NCBI GenBank assembly: GCA_945872355.1
Contig: CAMBZU010000006.1
Location: forward strand, 1-64,000
From: Chitinophaga pinensis
Lineage (GTDB): Bacteria; Bacteroidota; Bacteroidia; UBA4408
Length of the DNA: 64,000 bases
Direction of reading: 5' to 3'
Under the pieces are notes generated by a model. That model ran no database searches and had not been told where the DNA came from. It saw only the letters and a program-made list of their open reading frames with translations. The first letter of the stretch is position 1. Each line of letters begins with the position of its first letter. The position numbers and the translations under genes were made by a program. Below are positions 58,393 to 64,000 of this stretch, in pieces.

Positions 58393-58929
58393 TCAAGCTT
58401 TATTCAATCTTTGTTTCATCACTTTCACCAATTGCACGGCCTCCTCTTCGGTTAATTGCAAACCCAATGCTTCTTCTTTTCCATTGTAATCAAAAAGCAC
58501 TGTTTCGTATCCCATATTCCAATACAAAGGCGTTACGCGTGCCAATACTTTTCTATCCTTGAAATTTACGGTGCTAATATTCTTTACTTCTTCGCGTGCA
58601 TAAACTTTATCAATGCCTCTTCCATTTATATCTCTGCGTAAAGTAAAACCGCTTTCGCTGAATGTTAATATTTCTTTTCCCTTTCTTCTCCAACTTAATA
58701 ATACACTCGCTTTGTATTCAAAATAAGCCCAAAATGCCATCCAAACGGCATACATCAATTTTACATCTTTTGTACTTGGCATAAAAAATTGACTAAACAC
58801 CACCATCCCACATACCGTCCATAGCACAAACCAAACAATTAATATTTTTAGTTTAGTTGTATCTTCAATACTTGGAATTTCTAATGTTTTTCTATCGTTA
58901 CTTAATTGAATTCTATTCATGATGGGCAT
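58393..58929 (-). CDS. Conserved hypothetical membrane protein
   Basis: 178 aa with two TM segments; alternative start at 58920 (MNRIQL). Confidence 0.7.
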   Translation of the reverse strand: MPIMNRIQLSNDRKTLEIPSIEDTTKLKILIVWFVLWTVCGMVVFSQFFMPSTKDVKLMYAVWMAFWAYFEYKASVLLSWRRKGKEILTFSESGFTLRRDINGRGIDKVYAREEVKNISTVNFKDRKVLARVTPLYWNMGYETVLFDYNGKEEALGLQLTEEEAVQLVKVMKQRLNKA

Positions 58930-58930
58930 A

Positions 58931-58965
58931 AAAAATTAACGGGAACAAAGTTAATTGTTCCCGTT
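58931..58965 (-). terminator. Rho-independent terminator downstream of nrdA
   Basis: 11-bp perfect stem AACGGGAACAA/TTGTTCCCGTT (58938-58965), 6-nt loop, then minus-strand AATTTTTTA. Confidence 0.8.
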
Positions 58966-58988
58966 AGATGAGTTGATGTTTTTTTTAA

Positions 58989-61367
58989 TTAACTACCACA
59001 AGCTTCGCAAGCTTCTGGGTTATCTAGTGAACATGCTATTTGTTCAATTGCTAATTCATGTGATTGCCCCTCGCCTCCGTTAATTGGTTTAAATTGTTCT
59101 TCGGCTTGCTTCTCCACAGTAAACTTAATTGCATCAGATGCGGCTTTAGTTCTTAAATAATACATGCCTGTTTTTAGTCCTTTTTCCCAAGCATAAAAAT
59201 GCATAGAAGTTAACTTAGCAAAATTGGCATCTTGTATAAATAAGTTCAATGATTGAGATTGACAGATGTAAGCTCCTCTATCAGCAGCCATATCAATAAT
59301 GGACTTTTGTTTAATTTCCCAAACTGTTTTATAAAGTTCTTTAATGTTTTCAGGAATATCGTTAATGGCTTGAATAGATCCGTTATTGGCAATTATTTGA
59401 TTCTTTAAACGATCATTCCAAATTCCTAATTTCACTAAATCTTTCAATAAATGCTTGTTTACAATTACAAACTCACCACTTAATACCCTGCGCGAGTAAA
59501 TATTAGATGTATAAGGCTCAAAACATTCATTATTACCTAATATTTGCGAGGTTGAAGCAGTTGGCATAGGCGCAACCAATAAAGAGTTTCTAACGCCATA
59601 TTTTGCAATTTCTTCTCTTAGCACATCCCACTCCCAACGATTTGATGGCGTTACTCCCCACATATCAAATTGCATTTGACCTTTTGACATTGGCGACCCT
59701 TTGTATGTTTCATAAGCACCCAACTCAATTGCAATATCTTTGGAGGCTGTTAAAGCAGCATAATAAATGGTCTCAAAAATATCTTTATTTAATTGACGTG
59801 CATCATCACTATCAAAGGCCATACGTAATAAAATAAATACATCGGCTAAACCTTGCACACCTAAACCAATAGGGCGGTGACGTAAATTACTGTTTCTGGC
59901 TTCAACTACTGGATAGTAATTTCTATCAATAATTTTATTTAAATTTTTTGTAGCAACATAAGTTACTTCAAACAAACGTTGATGATTGAACTTACCATCT
60001 TCAACATATCTTGGCAATGCTAAAGAAGCCAAATTACAAACAGCCACCTCATCAGGTGAGGTATATTCTAAAATTTCGGTACATAAGTTAGATGACTTAA
60101 TAGTACCAAGATTTTTTTGATTCGACTTTTCGTTGCAAGCATCTTTGTACAACATGTATGGATTGCCTGTTTCAATTTGAGAATCTAATATAGCAAACCA
60201 TAACTCTTGTGCTTTTACTGTTTTACGCGCTTTACCTTCTCTTTCGTATTTAGTATAAAGGGCTTCAAATTCAGCACCGTAACAATCGCTCATTCCGGGG
60301 CATTCGTTAGGGCACATTAAAGACCATTCGCCATTGTCTTTTACACGTTTCATAAATAAATCTGGAATCCAGAGTGCAGTAAATAAATCGCGTGCTCTTA
60401 TTTCTTCTTTACCTACATTTTTTCTTAAATCTAAGAACTCAAAAATATCTGCATGCCATGGTTCAAGATAAATTGCAAAACTGCCTTTGCGTTTTCCCCC
60501 ACCTTGATCTACATAACGGGCGGTATCATTAAACACACGTAACATTGGAACAATACCATTTGATGTTCCATTGGTACCTCTAATGTATGAGCCTGTAGCG
60601 CGCACATTATGAATACTTAAGCCAATTCCGCCAGCACTTTGCGATATCTTTGCACACTGTTTTAAAGTGTCATAAATTCCATCAATGCTATCATCTTTCA
60701 TGGTTAATAAAAAGCATGATGACATTTGTGGTTTTGGTGTGCCTGCATTAAACAAGGTTGGTGTTGCATGTGTAAACCAACGCTCACTCATTAAGTTATA
60801 GGTTTCAATCGCAGATTCAATATCTTCTTTATGAATACCAACAGATACACGCATTAGCATGTGTTGCGGGCGCTCAGCTACTTTACCATTTAAACGCAAA
60901 AGGTAAGATCGCTCTAAAGTTTTGAAACCAAAATAATCATACCCAAAATCGCGATCATAGATAATTGTTGAATCTAATAATTGCGCATTTTTTTCTATAA
61001 TTTCATGCACATCATCAGCAATAAGCGGTGCTTGTAATCCGGTTTTAGGATCTACAAAATGATACAAAGCCGACATTGTTTTTGAAAACGACTTGTTGGT
61101 GCTTTTATGTAAGTTGCTCACTGCAATTCTTGAAGCCAACAAAGCGTAATCAGGGTGAGTTGTTGTTAATGAAGCTGCAATTTCTGCTGCTAAATTATCT
61201 AACTCGTGCGTGGTAACTCCTGCATATATTCCTTCAATAACTTTCATCGCTACATTTACAGGATTCACATGCGTAGGCTCCAAACCATAACACAATTTTT
61301 GAATCCTGGCCGTAATTTTATCGAACTTTATTGATTCCTTGTTGCCATCACGTTTTAATACATACAT
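58989..61367 (-). CDS. nrdA: Ribonucleoside-diphosphate reductase alpha subunit (class I)
   Basis: N-terminal ATP-cone; [69 protein letters not shown]-terminal CEACGS. Confidence 0.98.
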   Translation of the reverse strand: MYVLKRDGNKESIKFDKITARIQKLCYGLEPTHVNPVNVAMKVIEGIYAGVTTHELDNLAAEIAASLTTTHPDYALLASRIAVSNLHKSTNKSFSKTMSALYHFVDPKTGLQAPLIADDVHEIIEKNAQLLDSTIIYDRDFGYDYFGFKTLERSYLLRLNGKVAERPQHMLMRVSVGIHKEDIESAIETYNLMSERWFTHATPTLFNAGTPKPQMSSCFLLTMKDDSIDGIYDTLKQCAKISQSAGGIGLSIHNVRATGSYIRGTNGTSNGIVPMLRVFNDTARYVDQGGGKRKGSFAIYLEPWHADIFEFLDLRKNVGKEEIRARDLFTALWIPDLFMKRVKDNGEWSLMCPNECPGMSDCYGAEFEALYTKYEREGKARKTVKAQELWFAILDSQIETGNPYMLYKDACNEKSNQKNLGTIKSSNLCTEILEYTSPDEVAVCNLASLALPRYVEDGKFNHQRLFEVTYVATKNLNKIIDRNYYPVVEARNSNLRHRPIGLGVQGLADVFILLRMAFDSDDARQLNKDIFETIYYAALTASKDIAIELGAYETYKGSPMSKGQMQFDMWGVTPSNRWEWDVLREEIAKYGVRNSLLVAPMPTASTSQILGNNECFEPYTSNIYSRRVLSGEFVIVNKHLLKDLVKLGIWNDRLKNQIIANNGSIQAINDIPENIKELYKTVWEIKQKSIIDMAADRGAYICQSQSLNLFIQDANFAKLTSMHFYAWEKGLKTGMYYLRTKAASDAIKFTVEKQAEEQFKPINGGEGQSHELAIEQIACSLDNPEACEACGS

Positions 61368-61406
61368 ATCTTAAATCTAATTTAAATAATTAATACAATT
61401 TTTTTT

Positions 61407-62375
61407 TTAAAAATCCTCTTCTAATGAAAACACGTTGGTGTCTTTAGAACCCATTACGCCACTTTTTTGATACTCTGCCACTCTTTTTTCAAAGAAGTTT
61501 GTTTTTCCTTGCAATGAAATTAATTCCATAAAGTCAAAAGGATTTGTTGCATTGTAAACTTTGCTACAACCTAAGGCCAATAATAAACGATCAGCAACAA
61601 ACTCAATGTATTGACACATCATATCAGCATTCATCCCTATTAAACGCACGGGTAATGATTCGGTAACAAATTCTTTTTCAATCCTTACCGCGTCTGTAAT
61701 TATTTCTGCAACTTTTTCCTTTGGAATTTGATTTACTAATTGACTGTACAAAAGGCATGCAAAATCGCAGTGTAAACCTTCATCACGAGAAATAAGCTCG
61801 TTACTGAAAGTAAGTCCTGGCATTAAGCCTCTTTTCTTTAACCAGAAAATACTGCAAAAACTTCCTGAGAAGAAAATCCCCTCAACGGCTGCAAATGCTA
61901 TTAACCGTTCAGCAAATCCACCATTCTCAATCCAGCGCAAAGCCCATTCTGCTTTATGTTTAACCGCAGGAATTGTTTCTATGGCATGAAATAATTTATC
62001 TTTTTCTTGTGGATCTTTGATATAGGTGTCAATCAGTAAAGAGTAGGTTTCTGAATGAATATTCTCAATCATGATTTGATAGCCATAAAAACAACGCGCC
62101 TCAGGATATTGCACTTCATTCATAAAGTTAACAGCCAAATTTTCGTTAACAATACCATCACTGGCAGCAAAGAAAGCAAGCACATGTTTTATAAAATGAC
62201 GCTCGTCATCACTCAATTTTGCCGTCCAATCAACTTGGTCGCTCGAAAGGTCTATTTCTTCAGCCGTCCAAAAACTAGCTTCCGCTTTTTTATACATTTC
62301 CCATATATCATTGTGCTTGATTGGGAAGAGTACGAAACGATCTTTATTCTCTTGTAAAATTGGTTCTATTGACAT
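61407..62375 (-). CDS. nrdB: Ribonucleoside-diphosphate reductase beta subunit
   Basis: [58 protein letters not shown]. Confidence 0.98.
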   Translation of the reverse strand: MSIEPILQENKDRFVLFPIKHNDIWEMYKKAEASFWTAEEIDLSSDQVDWTAKLSDDERHFIKHVLAFFAASDGIVNENLAVNFMNEVQYPEARCFYGYQIMIENIHSETYSLLIDTYIKDPQEKDKLFHAIETIPAVKHKAEWALRWIENGGFAERLIAFAAVEGIFFSGSFCSIFWLKKRGLMPGLTFSNELISRDEGLHCDFACLLYSQLVNQIPKEKVAEIITDAVRIEKEFVTESLPVRLIGMNADMMCQYIEFVADRLLLALGCSKVYNATNPFDFMELISLQGKTNFFEKRVAEYQKSGVMGSKDTNVFSLEEDF

Positions 62376-62562
62376 CTTTTTTTTCCTTTAATTTATAAAA
62401 ATTGGTAGCTTAAATTTCAATCAAGGATGAAATGAATTAAAATTACCCATTTTTGAAGTCAACAAATTTTCCTCAAAAAAACTTGGTAAACAAGGCCAAA
62501 GGATTAACAATTAATTGAAGTTATAAACATTGCCTAAAAGCCGCAATTTTAGAGGGATTGCG

Positions 62563-62605
62563 CAAAACTAAAAACTTACCCTTTTTATATCAACACTATT
62601 GTGTT
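62563..62605 (-). promoter_or_regulatory. Candidate nrdBA promoter with overlapping palindrome
   Basis: Minus strand TTG-N20-TAGTTTTG (62563-62593) overlapped by palindrome AACAC-TATT-GTGTT (62592-62605). Confidence 0.5.
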
Positions 62606-62732
62606 ATTAAATATGTAAATAAGTGTAGTAATTTTGTTAGCAACAAATTTTGAAATCAAAATGATTTTTTTTAAGAGAACGAATGAAGATATTTTTACTC
62701 TTTACAAAAGTGCTTCATCATTTGATATAAAA

Positions 62733-63626
62733 TTACAAACTTGCTGCTACTTTTTCAAAATTTCTGATATTTTCCATCACACTTTCCATAAGCCACATAG
62801 GCGTGGAGGTTGCACCACAAATTCCTACATTAACAGCATGTTCAAACCATTCCTTTTTTAATTCTGATGGTTCTGATATAAAATATGATGCCTCATTTTC
62901 TGATTTGCAAGTATCGAATAAAGCCTTGCCGTTAGAACTTTTTTGACCACTCACAAAAATAATTACATCATGCTTTTGTGCAAATATTTTTAATTGTGGC
63001 TCACGATTACTCACTTGGCGACAAAGGGTATCATTGGCTTCAAAAGAGAGCTTAGCATCGCCACCGGCTGCTTCTATCCTTTGCTCTATTTGTTTCTTTA
63101 AATTCATGAAGCCTTTGGTGCTCTTGGTTGTTTGAGAAAACAACTGAATTGGTTTTGTGAAATCTATTTTTTCTAAATCAGCTTCTGTCATCACAACAAT
63201 TGCCTTGCCTCTGGTTTGGCCTACTAGCCCGTTCACTTCTGCATGTCCTTCTTTTCCAAAAATAACCAATTGACCTCCTATTTCCTCCACCTCATCAAAT
63301 CCAGCTCTTACTCTATTTTGAAGTTTTAAAACCACTGGGCAAGAAGCATCAATTAACTCAATATTATTTTCTGCCGCAATAAGATAGGTAGAAGGAGGTT
63401 CGCCATGCGCACGAATTAAAACTTTAGCGTCTTTCAATGCTTTAAATTGATCATGATCAATAATTTCCAAGCCTTTTGATTTTAGGCGCTCCACTTCCAT
63501 GTTATTATGCACAATATCACCTAAACAATAAAGCATACCGTGCTCATCTAATTCATCTTCTGCCATCTGAATAGCATACACTACACCAAAACAAAATCCA
63601 GAATTAGCATCTATATCAATGTTCAT
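62733..63626 (-). CDS. ispH: 4-hydroxy-3-methylbut-2-enyl diphosphate reductase
   Basis: DANSGFCFGVVYAIQMAE, YCLGDIVHNNMEVERL, IRAHGEPPSTY, DASCPVV, GICGATSTPMWLMESVM. Confidence 0.97.
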   Translation of the reverse strand: MNIDIDANSGFCFGVVYAIQMAEDELDEHGMLYCLGDIVHNNMEVERLKSKGLEIIDHDQFKALKDAKVLIRAHGEPPSTYLIAAENNIELIDASCPVVLKLQNRVRAGFDEVEEIGGQLVIFGKEGHAEVNGLVGQTRGKAIVVMTEADLEKIDFTKPIQLFSQTTKSTKGFMNLKKQIEQRIEAAGGDAKLSFEANDTLCRQVSNREPQLKIFAQKHDVIIFVSGQKSSNGKALFDTCKSENEASYFISEPSELKKEWFEHAVNVGICGATSTPMWLMESVMENIRNFEKVAASL

Positions 63627-63726
63627 GATTATTAAATTTGAAAAACAAAAGTAAACATTATTAATGATACCTAATTAAACAAATTTACGCCTAATGTTAG
63701 CATACAAATGCTCCTAAAAAACCCTT

Positions 63727-64000
63727 TTATACTGTAACTCTTAGCCCACGCACTACAAAATAAGCGCCTATCAAAATGAGCAAGGCTGCTGCTGCAAATG
63801 CTGCTCCTGGGAAATAAATTATAGCAGCTGGTTTAGAAAATTGGTAAAATAAATTTGTCATGATTAATGGCGATAAAATAGTTGAAATACTATTTAAGGC
63901 TGTTGTCATTCCTTGTAGTTCGCCCTGTTCATTGGCTGCCACACGCCCCGAAATAATTCCTTGAATGGCTGGAGGTGCAATGCCACCTAATGCATAAACA
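63727..64000 (-). CDS. TCR/Tet-type MFS transporter, truncated by window end
   Basis: Frame stays open to base 64000: VYALGGIAPPAIQGIISGRVAANEQGELQGMTTALNSISTILSPLIMTNLFYQF, typical of this MFS family; the ORF-track start at 63942 is an internal GTG. Confidence 0.9.
   Translation of the reverse strand, partial: VYALGGIAPPAIQGIISGRVAANEQGELQGMTTALNSISTILSPLIMTNLFYQFSKPAAIIYFPGAAFAAAALLILIGAYFVVRGLRVTV

Noticed and set aside
62592-62605. Canonical NrdR box
   Set aside because: Spacing between ACAC and GTGT arms is 4 bp, not the usual 8, and no tandem second box was found; kept only as an unassigned palindrome.
1-64000. CRISPR arrays, rRNA genes, intact IS elements or integrases
   Set aside because: None recognised by eye: no regular repeat-spacer arrays, rRNA segments, or transposase/integrase ORFs in the track.

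Overview
The window is about 64 kb of AT-rich Bacteroidota-type chromosome. Supporting evidence is PorX, SprA and T9SS C-terminal domains, TTTG-N20-TAnnTTTG promoters, and the family content. Bases 1 to about 16.6 kb look like an accessory region: HEPN-like proteins, a zinc-ribbon/STAND-NTPase/TPR protein with a small partner gene, a DUF4143 ATPase, a WapI-like immunity protein, an ankyrin protein, a WG-repeat protein and coding remnants. This region ends at a tRNA-Arg(ACG) whose 3' end plus terminator is duplicated as an exact 54-bp direct repeat. From about 16.8 kb on the content is mostly core: uvrB, rnhA, marC-like, porX, O-antigen ligase and chain-length genes, acyl-CoA dehydrogenase, yicC-gmk, flippase, trxB, a TetR/ABC/HlyD/TolC export operon, a HupE/DUF1566/YHYH/T9SS-cargo cluster, ruvA-sprA, gpsA, nrdBA and ispH. 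The main candidates for a second look are: the STAND two-gene cassette (6905-11499); the tandem HEPN-like genes at the left edge; the tRNA-Arg 3'-end duplication; a dispersed intergenic repeat of about 130 bp present in at least two clear copies plus degenerate ones; an ABC exporter with a degenerate ATPase site; and a YHYH/HupE T9SS cluster. All product calls come from reading the sequence; no database searches were run.
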